Shown here: positions 1 through 11,599 of the stretch, one piece after another | Position numbering within the stretch: the stretch's first letter is position 1 | How the letters are laid out: the number at the start of each line of letters is the position of its first letter | Assembly: GCA_023238725.1 (NCBI GenBank) | Contig: CM041541.1 | Coordinates: forward strand, 9,024,884 to 9,088,883 | Reading direction: 5' to 3' | Length of the DNA: 64,000 nt | Source of the DNA: Scortum barcoo | Lineage: Eukaryota; Chordata; Actinopteri; Centrarchiformes; Terapontidae | Translations under genes and position numbers: made by a program | Notes under the pieces: generated by a model | The model's database searches: none | What the model was told of the DNA's origin: nothing | Seen by the model: only the letters and a program-made list of their open reading frames with translations

Positions 1-1
1 C

Positions 2-142
2 ACGTTTAGGCTGAAGTCACCCATCAGTCAACAACAAGTTCAAAGAAAACAGCTGGATCATGAGAGTGCAGCGGATAACAACTGCAGCAGTTCGAAATAC
101 AGTCTCATCGATAATATGGCTTTACTGGAAGAGAAAATATAA
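2..142 (+). CDS. possible 3'-terminal coding exon of an upstream gene (partial at the left edge)
   Basis: One + strand frame is open from the first bases of the window to a TAA at 140-142, giving about 46 residues that end in ALLEEKI. The other two forward frames are interrupted early. The composition (Ser/Gln-rich, then an acidic end) is protein-like, but an open run this long occurs by chance often enough to be weak evidence. I see no start codon or splice acceptor, because the exon would begin outside the window. I do not recognise the protein. If real, it is the C-terminus of a gene lying to the left on the + strand. Confidence 0.28.
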   Translation, partial: TFRLKSPISQQQVQRKQLDHESAADNNCSSSKYSLIDNMALLEEKI

Positions 143-357
143 CTGCCAACACTGTTGGTGCCTTTAAGTGACACTTTAACTGAACAATGTTGAGGCATTA
201 TAATTACATTTACCATAACATACATACATTTACCTATAATTCCATTTCATTGTAAATCATATGTGCATATATTATTATTTCAATTATTTTACTGATTTTC
301 TCAATATTGAATAGAAAAATGCTGTTTTTTTTCTTCTACAGGTTTATCTAGATTATA

Positions 358-927
358 TACACTACAGGCCAAAAGTTTAGAAGCAACTATAAGTTTGTGT
401 TCACAATGCCTTTCTTAAAAACCAGCATGAGTTATATGTATTTTGGGATGTATTTACTGCATGATCAGACTTTGCTTTTCATTGATATGCACCATTTTCC
501 TCAATTTACCTTTAGGTATACATTGATGTTACTGGACCATTGCTGAATAAATGTCAACAAATAGAAAAGAAGGAAAAAATTTGCTTAGAGTCAGAACTTC
601 ATTTGCAAGAGTCACTAAAAAACTTCAGTGCAAGAGTCACAACTTAAAAAAAACAAATCACAGTTTGCATTATTCACTTTACTTTATTCACTTTTGTGCC
701 CTCTTTCTCGAAAAAACAAAGTCTGCTCTTCAAAGTCAATTAAGTAAAAAACAAACACAGTTTGCATTATTCATTTTAATTCATTCACTTTGCCCTCTTT
801 CTCCCACCTTCATTCTTCAAGTCTGTCTTCAGCTGTCCTATCTATAATAAAAAAGGGTACCCCCCCCAAAATTTCCAAAAAAAAAGAAAAAATTGATCTT
901 GCTTCCAATCTTTTGGCCTGTAGTGTA
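358..927. mobile_element. non-autonomous Tc1/mariner-like MITE
   Basis: The element is bounded by inverted ends: CACTACAGGCCAAAAG from 360 and its reverse complement ending at 925, with the match continuing imperfectly for about 30 bases. TA dinucleotides lie on both sides (358-359 and 926-927), as expected for Tc1/mariner target duplications. The motif resembles the CACTACCGGTCAAAAG ends common in fish Tc1-like elements. The interior (about 566 bp) is AT-rich and encodes no transposase. It holds an internal direct duplication (about 646-711 and 746-805, sharing CACAGTTTGCATTATTCA), so the element grew by tandem duplication at some stage. The reading frame at 551-847 lies inside it and is not a gene. 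Confidence 0.82.
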
Positions 928-1639
928 TGTCAATACATCTGTAATTTATATGTTCACAAATTCTAATTGGTTGTTTTTAAAAGAGACATAAGAAACGTTT
1001 CTTGAATAATTATTTTAGTTAGTATGCAAATTTGTGTGGTGTGCCTTGGTGTGCATATAAATCAAACACTTATCACCGTAAGATTTATATTAAATGAGTA
1101 TTATTAAACTATGAAAACAATTTGTTAAATTTTCTTCATTCCTGTTTGATTTTAATATTCATTCATTTTTTAGGTGTATTTCGCAGGATCATCAATGACA
1201 TCTGTCCGGCTTTAGCCAGTCACACAAATGCGTGCTTAAGATGCTGAAAGCCCATTGGTGAATAACATATACAGTAACACATCCATATTTATTTAGAAGA
1301 TAGGTAAGTCTGGTTTCTACATGACAGTGAGATGACTGACTTAACAATGACTCATTCAGGAAACTTTTCACCTGTCAAATAATTACTGAAAGCTGAGCGC
1401 TGAGAACTGGAATCAGTCATTTTTTTCTGCCAAGAGTGTGACTTAAATGATTAACTGCTCGTCAAAATTGGCAGCTATTCATTATTTTATGTATAGGAAC
1501 TAATCTATTAATGCTTGTTGTATAGCAATGTTCCACAATCAATCTGAAGTGACAGGACTAAAGCTGTTTTTTTTATTTAATTACAACATTTACGCTAATT
1601 ATAACATCATTTATGTTAGTAAGGTAATAAAAAATATGA
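928..1639. other. intergenic, no gene seen
   Basis: AT-rich sequence with no open frame of coding character, no RNA gene and no clear repeat boundary. Confidence 0.6.
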
Positions 1640-1850
1640 AGGTTTGCTAAAAAATAAGTTGCGTATCCATCACATACTAACAATAACAAACACAGATAAG
1701 GCTGTAAATAATGAGGCCCATGAAAAGGAAACAGAAAAAAAAGATGCCCGAGAATGGAGCCCTGAGGCACACCACAAGCCAGAACATAGGGATAAATATA
1801 AATTCCACTGGAGATTACAAATCTGACTACAAATATGAGGAGAACCAATC
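1640..1850 (-). mobile_element. decayed LINE reverse-transcriptase fragment (L2/Rex1-like)
   Basis: Read on the minus strand, this stretch encodes CGVPQGSILGHLFF, a clear match to the GVPQGSxLGPLLF motif of non-LTR reverse transcriptases. After a frame change it continues as MGLII..., then ...MDTQLIF, which corresponds to the ADDTQLY catalytic block with the first Asp lost. Stops and frame changes show that it is dead. The neighbouring + strand frame (1711-1974) is its antisense shadow. I see only this short core; the 5' and 3' ends of the element are not recognisable. Assignment to the L2/Rex1 side rests on motif spacing only. Confidence 0.65.
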
Positions 1851-3640
1851 ATATGCAGGTCCTGATGTGACAGCCGAGAGCTTTAAACGCGGTGATGGCG
1901 TGATCAGTGGTGTCAAAACAGCACTTAAATTTAACACTGGCAAAATGGGCAAGTCCCAATCCAAAAAGGCTTAAGTGTTGGTGGAAGGAAGCGTGGGTGA
2001 GAGTGTGTGGCATTAAGCCGGCACCTCCCTGTGTGTGTTTATAATTTCACATGGCTTAATCAGCTCCAGTGTGGTACCTGACCATTTCTAGACTGGAGCT
2101 AACTTAATTAAGTGTGTTAATATTTGAACATGTGGAGCGTTTGTTTAAGTTTCAACAACACCAACTTCAGTTAACGTCAGTAAACTCACTGGTCCAACCT
2201 ACCTATGGTGCACTTTTATAAGATGTTTATAATCTAACCCTGACCGTGAGTTTGTGAGTCCATCTGCTTCTCTTTTTTTGCTGCAGGGGCTGTTATCTGA
2301 TGCTTTAAACCAAACCAAGGCCAGGTCAGGGTCACCAAAGGGCTGCTACGGCAACCTCTCCGCCCTCCCGCTATTATGCCACATGATGTAACCGAGCGAG
2401 ACCTCTGCACAGGTCAGCTGGCTGTTCAGTCAGTCTGACAAAGGCAGAGAGCGGTCAGGGATTTTATGGGAAATTCAATTTCATAACCAAGAGGGGGAGA
2501 GTGAGAGCTGTTATGACACAGCGTGTTATGAGAGAGCGTCAGGGGGAGTCAGACAGACAGACTGACAGCTATTAGGTATAGCTGTCAGGTAAAAAAAAAA
2601 AGAAAAAAGAGAAAAAATAGAGAGGGCAGATCGCTAACATGTGGAAAAGCAGTGATGTGTGAAGCTGTTCTAATTTTAGTTGAAGGTCATCGGGTACTGT
2701 CTGGAAAGAAGCCCACCACAATATTTTGTGCTATGCAATTTAGGTGAACAGGATCTCCCTGTCCTCATCTCTCCCTGACATTTGTGTGAGATTATGTGGT
2801 GAAGATGTCAATCGTGCCTTGAGGCGGCGGTGCAAGTGCGCAGATTTTATTTTTCTCACTATGTTTATAAAACAACTGCTAGGAACACACATTAGGCACT
2901 GCGCAATCTGGTACATACTGTACTGAAAACACGCGTTCATAAGTACATTGTATTTGTTTGTCGGTCAGATTTAGCCTTCGGGCAACCATGTGCAGCTGGT
3001 ATGCTTTAGTGCCTGATACCAAATGTACATACCACACTTTCTTTTACAGTATTCTACACTGAATTTATAAGATAAGTGTTGCACCATATACCAGTCGTGC
3101 AGTAAACACAACATAGTGTACAATGCATCATATGTAGTGTAGTATAAAGAATCACACGAGATATTCTCTTACAGCTGTTATATCATGTTACATATATAAT
3201 GTAGTGAACTTTGTACATTTCGCATGCTTATGCATTGGAAAGCCATGTCACCAGCGCACATAGCTACTGACACCTGTGTTGTTACCGAAGCAACCCGTGC
3301 AGATAGGTGGTTGATGTGTGGACGCACAAATCCCATCTGATCACACAAATAATAATAACAGTGTTATTAGACCATCACTGCCTGGTTAAGCAGAATTTAA
3401 GCCTCTGATGACATCAGTGTGACATCATCTGGGTTAGAAAATCTCTCAGCTGTCCTGCAGAGGAATTCACACAGCTCGGGGTTGACTTCTAAACTTATCT
3501 TTATGAGTAAAATGAGTGGAGTGTCCCTTTAAAAGTCCTTCTCCACTCATCTCTTTCTAGTCACTTCCATCCCCTCTCATGTTATCTAAAATAAAGAGAG
3601 GTGGTGTTTTTTTTTTTTTTTTACAATCACATTTTCTGAA
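1851..3640. other. intergenic, no gene seen
   Basis: Non-coding sequence with short A-rich tracts (2590-2620). The small frames on both strands have no recognisable protein character. Confidence 0.55.
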
Positions 3641-3659
3641 AAGGTGTAAATCAGCGTTT

Positions 3660-4139
3660 ATAATCGATGGGAAGCCTTTTGGCAAACATATTCCCCAATG
3701 TGTCATCGACCAGCAGGGGACAGGAAGTGTTTACGACTTGTCTCCGCAGCCACACATCACCGACAGCTCACTCTGCTGAGGAGGCTGACGCACCGCTTCA
3801 TCATCGGCCATGTCGACCTGGAGGAGGAGGAGGAGGAGGGGGAGGAGGAGGTGAGGGAGGAGGAAAGGGGGTGTGTTTAGCTCCTTTACTCTGCCCCATT
3901 CTCGCTCTTTCCCTCTGCTCCTCCATGCCAAAAATCTCACTCAGTCCTACAGTAGCACGCCATAAACAGCCCCCACCTTCCTCCTCCTCCTCCTCAGTCC
4001 CGGTGCGAGCTGATGCATGCCACGGAAGCAGTGACGTCAGTTGTTTACTGTCTTGTAGGTCGTTGTAGTGCAGCAGCACATCCAGCAGGGCTTATGTAAC
4101 TGCACCGCCAGCTGCATGACAGCATGACAGAGGCTCTGC

Positions 4140-4172
<33 letters not shown>

Positions 4173-4423
4173 GAGGGGTCTTATGCTGCAGCCTGCACGG
4201 CATCACACACGAGCACAGGTGCACGCGAACTGTGAGGCAGACGTACATGCAGTATAAAGATCCAGCTCTTCCTCTCCACTGCACCGCGCCGTGTGTGTGT
4301 GTGTGTGTGTGTGTGGAAGTGAAAACACAGCGGGTTCAATGCTGGAGCAAATTGAGCTTCTCCTTCCCCACTCTCTCTCACACACACGCACACACACACA
4401 TATCCCAGGATCCTCCACTGCAG
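3660..4423 (+). promoter_or_regulatory. GC-richer, promoter-like block with CRE, TATA and splice-donor-like signals
   Basis: This block is richer in G+C and CpG than its surroundings. It contains a full palindromic CRE, TGACGTCA (4032-4039), a TATAAA (4253-4258), and about 165 bases further a donor-like CAG/GTAAAC (4421-4429). A (GGA)n tract (3821-3870) and three GT/CA microsatellites (4144-4172, 4291-4315, 4378-4400) lie in it. Together these could be a promoter plus a non-coding first exon on the + strand, but no downstream coding exon is identified. The long frames here on both strands are low-complexity artefacts. Confidence 0.25.
4144..4315. repeat. two (GT)n microsatellites
   Basis: GT runs occupy 4144-4172 and 4291-4315, with a CA-rich stretch following at 4378-4400. 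Confidence 0.9.
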
Positions 4424-4429
4424 GTAAAC

Positions 4430-7019
4430 AACCCTTGGCTGGCCTGTGAGTCCTGCACGGGCACAGGTCGCCCCCTGTCGGCAGCAGGAGGCAGTACAAC
4501 AACACCAAAGTGTAATTGCTGTTGATGAGATGAGGAGTTTGTTTTTCAGATGAAATGAAACCTTAACACTAGACTACACTATTCTTACAGAGGCATCACT
4601 GATCATATATAAACGTTTAAATAAGAAAAGAAGAAATGTTCGCTAAAAGAAACACTAAACATCTTCTAGATTTATGTGAAGCTCCATGTTAAAAAGACAT
4701 GATGTAAGGAGTAAAAGATAAAATAAGCAGCACATATGGAAGTGACTCTACAATAAAATGAAAATGTCTCAGAAGAGTTTTGGCCATGCTCGAAATCTAA
4801 ATGATCCTCATATAAGTCTAAAAATGCAGGTGTAATGACATTTGAAGGTGTGCATTCGTGTGCAGTATTTGTTTGAGGACATACTTCACAGCTGATTTAC
4901 TGTATTATCACGCATCCGTTTACATAACAGCCTCCACTTATGGGCATCCACATGACAAATCATAGCTGTTAACAAATAAACATATTTCTGCTTACAACTA
5001 CATTATATGCTGTAAACCCATTACTAGATGTTTATATAAAACTCACATTCATGTCCATAGTGTTGATGGTACTGATAAGCTTGTATGTAAATGTCCACTT
5101 ATATGTGTAGATATATGTGTATTTTTTGTTGTTTTCTTTTCTTTCTGATGGGTTTTCAAATTAGATTGTTTTCTTTTTGTGCTTGTTTTTTAGGGTAAAT
5201 GAAAAATTATGAAAATATATGGAATATAATATGAAAATGTGACGCGATTCCTGCATAAATAAAGCAAGTTTAAAAAACAACAAAATGTAGCTGTGTCCTT
5301 GATTTTTTTGTCTCTTACGGCCTTATGATTTGAATTGATTGAAAAACTCTACGATGCACAAAATGTTATTTTTCACATCAATTTGTGTGCTGTGTCCATT
5401 ATAGAATTCAAATAAATGACCACTGAGGTGCTTTATTGATCCCTGTAGGGAAATCTCTCCTCCCACACACACCCTCAAAGATTCACAGCCTTTCTCAAAG
5501 ACACTGAAGTTCCCATCCAAAGAAATGATTCAACTACACAAAATGTGATGGCTGTAAGTCCCTCCTCACTTTTGTGAAAAACCAGCATCAGTATTCATGG
5601 AATCTACGTTGGTGCAAGCCTCAGCTACTAAAAACACACCATCACTGGAAAGATTTTTTATTTTATGGCGTGTACTTGGAATTACAGTTACCACCCTCTG
5701 GCAAGAGTGTCAAAACAAGTTTGCAATGGAAACATAAGCGTACGGTTAAACGCCGTGAAGCTGTTATCCAAACATGAGCAGGCAACAAATACGTTTGTGC
5801 AGCCTTACATGACCGAATCCATTACATCAGCAACAGAGGGCTGTTATGTTCAGGCGATAATATATGCATGCAACAGGTTTGTTTTGCCCACGCGAAACAG
5901 CTGCTTAATGCCCAGTTACTCTTTTATTTTATGCCTGAAAAAAATTTGCAAGTGTTATTAGGGGCATTAAGGTGTCTCCTGCAGCTCCAAAACTGGTTTC
6001 ACTTTCAGCTGAGAGTAATAGTGAATGACAAGATATCATTATCAGAGTCATTAACTTATGTCCTAAATGTTCTCCTCTGTCCCCTGACGGAGCTTTCTTT
6101 CCTCTTCATTGCTACTATTTTTTTTACCTGTTTTCTTAGTTTCCACTTGGTGATTCAAAAAGCAGGACTATTTACACCCTAAAATAAGAAGCAAGAATAC
6201 AACTGGTTTGCACTATTTGCAGGTTAAATTGCATAAGATCATATGAAATATCTTTAAAATGATCTGGCGTATCATCATAGTCATCATCATGGAGCTTTTA
6301 AGTGATGATACTACTGCCTGCTACTAAATAATCCCAGATATATCTCACCTAATCACTGCAGTGAAGAGAAAACTTTGCATTTCTGTTGTTTACTGCCAGC
6401 TTCCTGTTAACTCTGGCTGCAGATCCTTGATGGTAAATAACACCTCTGACTGCACCTCCTCCACACTGCAGCGCCTCAGTGTCGCCCTCTGCTGTTGAAT
6501 GAGAGAACTACAATAATACCTCCTATGGGAATTTACATGTTTCTATTATTTCAATCTGATATCAAAATCATACACAAATAATGACACAGTGCTACATTAA
6601 ATTAAAAACATAAGGAATATTTCAAAGCGATTTGAAATATATTTCACTTTGAATAAATAGCAGGAAAATATATATAAAAAATACATACACCCCAAAATAT
6701 ATTCAATATATTCAGACATTTTTGGTTGTTGAAGTTAAAAATACAGTTAAAAACACTTTAAATGAAGTTAGACTTATCTAAACACATTGCTAAATATGCA
6801 TTACCTCCATTTTGAAGCCGGCTACAATTCCCTCTTTAGAAGCCTTATTTGTCATTTACAAGTAAGAGTACTTACTTTTCATGTCAAATATATAATGTAG
6901 ACATGTTTAAAAATTTTAAAAAGTCTTAAATTTGAGCTTCACGGCAGTATAATTTAGTTAGTGAGCATTTAAGTCTCAAAACAAAATAAAACATTGTAAA
7001 GGAACCAAAGCTCATCCGC
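4430..7019. other. intergenic, no gene seen; one retroelement-tail-like scrap
   Basis: Mostly AT-rich, with no supported gene. At 5432-5455 the sequence TTTATTGATCCCTGTAGGG followed by AAAT resembles the conserved 3' tail of fish LINE/SINE elements. I looked here for an ABHD13-like hydrolase on the minus strand (the head-to-head neighbour of LIG4 in mammals) and found none. Confidence 0.5.
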
Positions 7020-7129
7020 TGTTGTTTCCGGGGGAGTGTTTTTCCTTGCATGTCCCTACTGTGAGGACCAGGAAGTGTTCAAAATACGCTGAGATGTTTA
7101 ACCGACTTTTCTCTGGAGGATAAAAGGAG
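7020..7129 (+). promoter_or_regulatory. candidate non-coding first exon / promoter of lig4
   Basis: The lig4 start codon lies 8 bases after a splice-acceptor-like TTTATTTCAG (8642-8651), so a 5' untranslated exon should lie upstream. The best candidate I see is this slightly more GC-rich stretch ending in AGGAG/GTAAAAT (donor at 7130). It would give an intron of about 1.5 kb (7130-8651). The transcription start is not determined. Confidence 0.3.
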
Positions 7130-8142
7130 GTAAAATCTGATATATCTGAGTTATATTTCTAATTTTATGTCTGCAGACTAACGTCGTTCATGTTGGGTCA
7201 AACTGAGCTGTGGCACTTCCTGCTGTGGCGGTGTGTTTTCAAAATAGACGAAATTAAATCCCTTAATGTGGATTAAGGCGTTTTGTTTTGTGCGAATAAG
7301 AATATCACATTAATCTGCTATTTAAAGCACAAATGTCCTCTTAAAGGTTGCTTTCTTTGTTTGATTTTTCGGACCGAAACGCAGACATCACATGACAACA
7401 GAAACTTTTATTTTGAAAATGGACTGTAGTCGCAGTTTTGTTTGACAGCAGTAAATGTACTGTAAACACCATTAAAATTTATGATTAGTAGATGTTAATG
7501 CAAGATGCTTTTTCTCATGTGAATGTTAACCATAGCATAACTTAAATACTAACCACCATGTTTAGACAGACATGTCACAACATGTGCAAGTTTGACCTCT
7601 GTACAGCAAAGATCTGCATCTACGAAGTGGGTGTGATAGTAATAATTATTAAGTATTTTATGGTATTTTAATGTCGTAATGTGCCCTTCAAATATACTAA
7701 TAGGTTTAGCAGATTTCCTTTTAAATAATTGATTTTAGTTTGGTATTGTGCATGAATTGGATGAGTTGAGTGAACGCAAAGTGGGCCCAGAAGAGATGTA
7801 AGAAAACTATTTACAGAAACTTTCTACTTATTTGTCTGCGTAACAATACAAACAACAATAAAGTAAATACTAATACAAGAAACTATGAAATAGGGAATAA
7901 GATACGTGGTAGATCATTCTGGGTTTCCATACTTGGTAACTTTTGCCCAATTCTCAATTTTATGTTGTTATTATAACATATCAATCTCATTTTAGATGGG
8001 CCACTTGTGTGACAATAGCAGAAATAGATTAACTAATTATTCTGGCTAATTTCATCTGTCAGAGGAAGTTATTTGGATTGTGCAAATTACATCCCATTGA
8101 TCATCTGATTAAATTATGCTTAGCTGGTAACTGTTGTAATTG

Positions 8143-8561
8143 TAGGGTTGCAACCAACAATTATTTTCATTATTAAAAAAAACAGTTTTTATTTAGTAGA
8201 TTTTTCATAAAATAAATCCCATAATAATTAGAACTGCAACTAAGAATTATTTTCATTATTGATGAAGCTGCTGATTATTTTCAGTAGATTAATCATTTGG
8301 GCTGTAGAATGTCAGACAATAGTGAAAAATGCTTGAGATGACTTCTTCAACGTTCTTGTTTTGTCCAAAAAGCAGTTCAAAACCCAAAGATATTCACTTT
8401 ACCATCACACAAGACAAAGGAAAGCACCACATGTTTAGACTGGATGGGGCATATATTTGGCATATTTGTCTGAAAAATTACTTTAGATTAATTGATTATC
8501 AAAATATTTTTCTTTCTTTTGACTTATTAATTAATTAATTAACTAAGCATTTCAGTTGTAT
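8143..8561. repeat. interspersed teleost repeat (GGGCTGCAACTAACGATTA-type), AT-rich MITE-like
   Basis: Phrases such as GCAACTAAGAATTATTTTCATT, AGAATGTCAGACAATAGTGA, CCCAAAGATATTCA and TTAATTGATTATCAAAAT belong to a repeat I know as abundant in ray-finned fish. Its start motif occurs twice (8143 and 8226), so one copy is partly duplicated or nested. Related pieces recur at 18107-18312, 19548-19760, 21268-21318 and 37815-37890. The superfamily is uncertain; hAT-like is possible. Confidence 0.6.
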
Positions 8562-8659
8562 ATGAAAGAATGAACTATTTCAAAACTGAAAAGTGCTTTG
8601 TTGATCATCCACTGCAGAGTTGATTTTTTTATCTTGTGACATTTATTTCAGATTCCACC

Positions 8660-11474
8660 ATGGAGGGAGCCTCCAAAAACGATGCTGCCGATCAGCCCTC
8701 TGTTGCCGCTCAGGTTCCTTTCCTTCACCTGTGTACCACTTTAGAGAAAATCCAGAAGGCTAAACCCCGTCCAGATAAATCCAAGATCCTTGGGGATTTC
8801 ATTGAGTCATGGAGGAAGTTTCACTCTGCCCTCCACAAAGACAACCCCAAAACAACAGACTCTTTCTACCCAGCTATGCGTCTCATAGTTCCCCCCTTTG
8901 AACGAGAGCGTATGGCGTATGGCATCAAGGAGAGCATGTTAGCTAAACTATACATAGATGCATTAGGCCTCCCAAAGAATGGCCCAGAAGCCAATAAACT
9001 GTTGAACTACCGTGCTCCGACTACATCCCAAGGAGAAGCTGGAGACTTTGCTGGCATGGCGTACTTTGTGCTGAAGAAACGGTGCAGCAACCAAGGAAAC
9101 CTCAGCATCAAAGAAGTCAACGACTTTCTGGACTCGGTGGCCATCAACAACGCAAGCAAGCAGAAGGATCTTGTGAAAAAGAGTCTGCTGCACCTCATCA
9201 CCCAGAGTTCGGCTCTCGAGCAAAAATGGCTCATCAGAATGATCCTGAAGGACATGAAGCTCGGGGTCAGCAAAGAAACTGTCCTTCAGGTCTTCCACCC
9301 TGATGCTCCTGAGCTCTATAATGTCAACACAGACTTGAACAAGGTGTGTCAGCAGCTCCACAACCCCTCTGTGTCTTTAAGCGAAGTCTCTATTGGACTT
9401 TTTTCTGCTTTTAAGCCCATGTTGGCAGCTGTGGCGAACATCCGCAATGTGGAGAAACAGATGGGAAACAGCCCTTTTTACATTGAGACCAAGCTGGATG
9501 GGGAGCGTATACAGCTGCACAAAGACGGGGACGTGTACAAGTACTTTAGCCGAAATGCCTTTGAATACACCCAGCAGTTTGGAGGATCCCCACTGGAGGG
9601 CTCACTGACACCTTATATCCACAACATTTTTAAAAGCCACGTTGTGAACTGTATCCTCGATGGTGAGATGATGGCATACAACCCGACCACGGAGACCTTC
9701 ATGCAGAAAGGAAGCAAATTCGACATCAAGAGACTCATGGAAGACTCTGAGCTGCAGACGTGCTTTTGCGTGTTTGACGTGGCGCTAGTCAATGACCAGA
9801 AGCTCGGCAAGGAAACCCTGAAGAAGCGGTACGAGATCCTTCAGACAATTTTCACTCCGGTCAAGGGAAGGATACACTTGGTGCCAAAGACTGATGGCAG
9901 AACCATGCAGGAGGTGGTGAATGCTCTCAATGATGCCATTGACAACAGAGAAGAGGGCATCATGGTGAAGGATCCTTTATCAATCTACAAACCTGACAAG
10001 CGGGGGGAGGGATGGCTGAAAATAAAGCCAGAATATATGGATGGCTTGATGGATGAGCTTGACCTGCTGATCGTCGGTGGCTACTGGGGGAAAGGGAGAC
10101 GGGGTGGTATGATGTCCCATTTCTTATGCGCTGTTGCTGAGGCTCCAAAGCCTGGCGAGAAACCCTCAGTTTTCCACACTCTCTGCCGCATCGGCTCTGG
10201 CTACACCATGAAGGAGTTGCATGACCTTGGTTTAAAACTGGCCAAGCACTGGAAAGTCTATCGGAAAAATGACCCACCAGCATCCATCTTGTGTGGAACA
10301 GAGAAACCAGAAGTTTACATCGAACCCTGTGACTCGGTCATCATCCAGGTCAAGGCGGCTGAAATAGTCGGAAGTGACATGTATAAAACCAACTGCACAC
10401 TGCGCTTCCCCCGGATCGAGAAGATCCGTGACGACAAGGAGTGGCACCAGTGCATGACTCTGGCAGAGCTGGAGCAGTTTCGTAGCAAGGCATCTGGGAA
10501 ACTCGCCTCACGGCACCTTCACATTGATGAAACGGAACCACAAAAGAAGAAGCGCAAGCTGCCAGCCAAACCCAAAAAGGTTATTGGGATCATTGACCAC
10601 TTTAAACCCCAGGACCTCTCCGGGGTAACCAAGGAGACAGACATGTTTGAGGATGTGGAGTTCTGTATCCTGAATGGCACAGAGGATCACCCCAAGGCTG
10701 AGCTGGAGAAGGGCGTGGCCAGGTAACAAGACATTTCTTCTTTCACACACTCACATTTAAAGGTATCCTGTCACAAATAACTGATGCCATCCTTTCATTA
10801 GGTGTGGTGGTATTGTGGTTCAGAACCCAGGGCGGGACACCTACTGTGTGATTGCTGGTGTGGAGAACATGCGCGTGAAGAACCTCATTTCTTCCGACCA
10901 GCATGACGTGGTGTGGGCCGCCTGGTTGCTGGAGTGCTTGGACCAGAAGGAAGTGGTCCCTTGGCAACCACGGCACATGATCCACATGTCGCCATCCACC
11001 AGGGAGCACTTTGCCAAGGAGTACGACAGCTATGGTGACAGCTACTTTGTGGACACGGATGAGCAGCAGCTGCGGGAGGTGTTTGGCCGGATTAGTGGCG
11101 CAGACGCACCTGCGGCCGTGAACGCTGGTCAGGTAGAACAGCGTTATGGTTGGGAGGACCTTTCCACCAGCATGTTCAGACCCTTCCAAGTTTACATGGA
11201 CAGGTACGCTGACATAGGAGACCCTGAAACCACCATACCTGCCACCTGTTTGGACATCAGGGCTCTGGAGCTGCGGTACCATGGAGGGACGGTGGTGCAG
11301 AAGTTAGAAGAGGGAGTCTCTCATGTTGTTATCGCAGAAGAAACAAGACTTCAGGATTTAAGGACTCTGAGGCGCAAACGTTTTCAGAAGAAGTTTAAGA
11401 TAGTAAGAGACTCATGGGTAACTGATTCAATCGACGCAGGGTATCTGATGAATGACATTGACTACTTAGTTTGA
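8660..11474 (+). CDS. lig4: DNA ligase 4 (two coding exons: 8660-10722 and 10802-11474)
   Basis: ATP-dependent DNA ligase that seals double-strand breaks in nuclear non-homologous end joining and V(D)J recombination, as a complex with XRCC4. The spliced product is 911 aa, the length I recall for human LIG4. The order is: N-terminal DNA-binding domain (about 1-240); nucleotidyltransferase with motif I ETKLDGER (catalytic Lys278), LDGEMM (333-338), EEGIMVK (431-437) and WLKIKP (452-457); OB fold with TLRFPRIEKIRDDK (580-593); a basic KKKRK likely nuclear signal (629-633); BRCT1 (about 660-750, Trp in AAWLLEC); the XRCC4-binding linker (about 755-783); and BRCT2 (about 815-911, SWVTDS). The start is chosen at 8660 because it sits in CCACCATGG just after a splice acceptor; the open frame 24 bases further upstream is intron. 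The last coding codon and TGA are at 11469-11474. All catalytic motifs are intact, so the gene should be functional. Confidence 0.98.
10723..10801 (+). other. lig4: 79-bp phase-2 intron inside the lig4 coding region
   Basis: The donor is CCAG/GTAACA and the acceptor is CTTTCATTAG. Joining them gives an arginine codon across the junction (residue 688) and restores the conserved BRCT1 reading frame (…GVAR, then CGGIVVQNPG). Without splicing, the next codon after the junction is TAA, so intron retention would end the protein before most of BRCT1, the XRCC4-binding linker and BRCT2. The human LIG4 coding region has no intron. Confidence 0.93.
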
Positions 11475-11568
11475 AGAGTCTTCAGGTGAATGCACAAGTA
11501 TCAGAAAGGCACTGGAGAAAAATCCTATACTATAGCTACCATTTTAATTATTTTTTAATAAGATTAGC

Positions 11569-11586
11569 AATAAACTATTTAATAAA
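11569..11586 (+). terminator. candidate lig4 poly(A) signals
   Basis: AATAAA occurs at 11569-11574 and 11581-11586, about 100 bases after the lig4 stop. Another lies near 11963. These are the nearest canonical signals, so a short 3' UTR is likely, with a longer alternative possible. Confidence 0.55.
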
Positions 11587-11599
11587 AGTGGAAAAATAA

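Noticed and set aside
3667..4079. 133- and 92-codon frames with Gly-rich or Pro-rich runs
   Set aside because: They come from a (GGA)n low-complexity tract and GT/CA repeats, with no protein-like remainder.
10743..11282. 179-codon minus-strand open frame over lig4 exon 2
   Set aside because: It is a shadow of the conserved BRCT coding region on the + strand.
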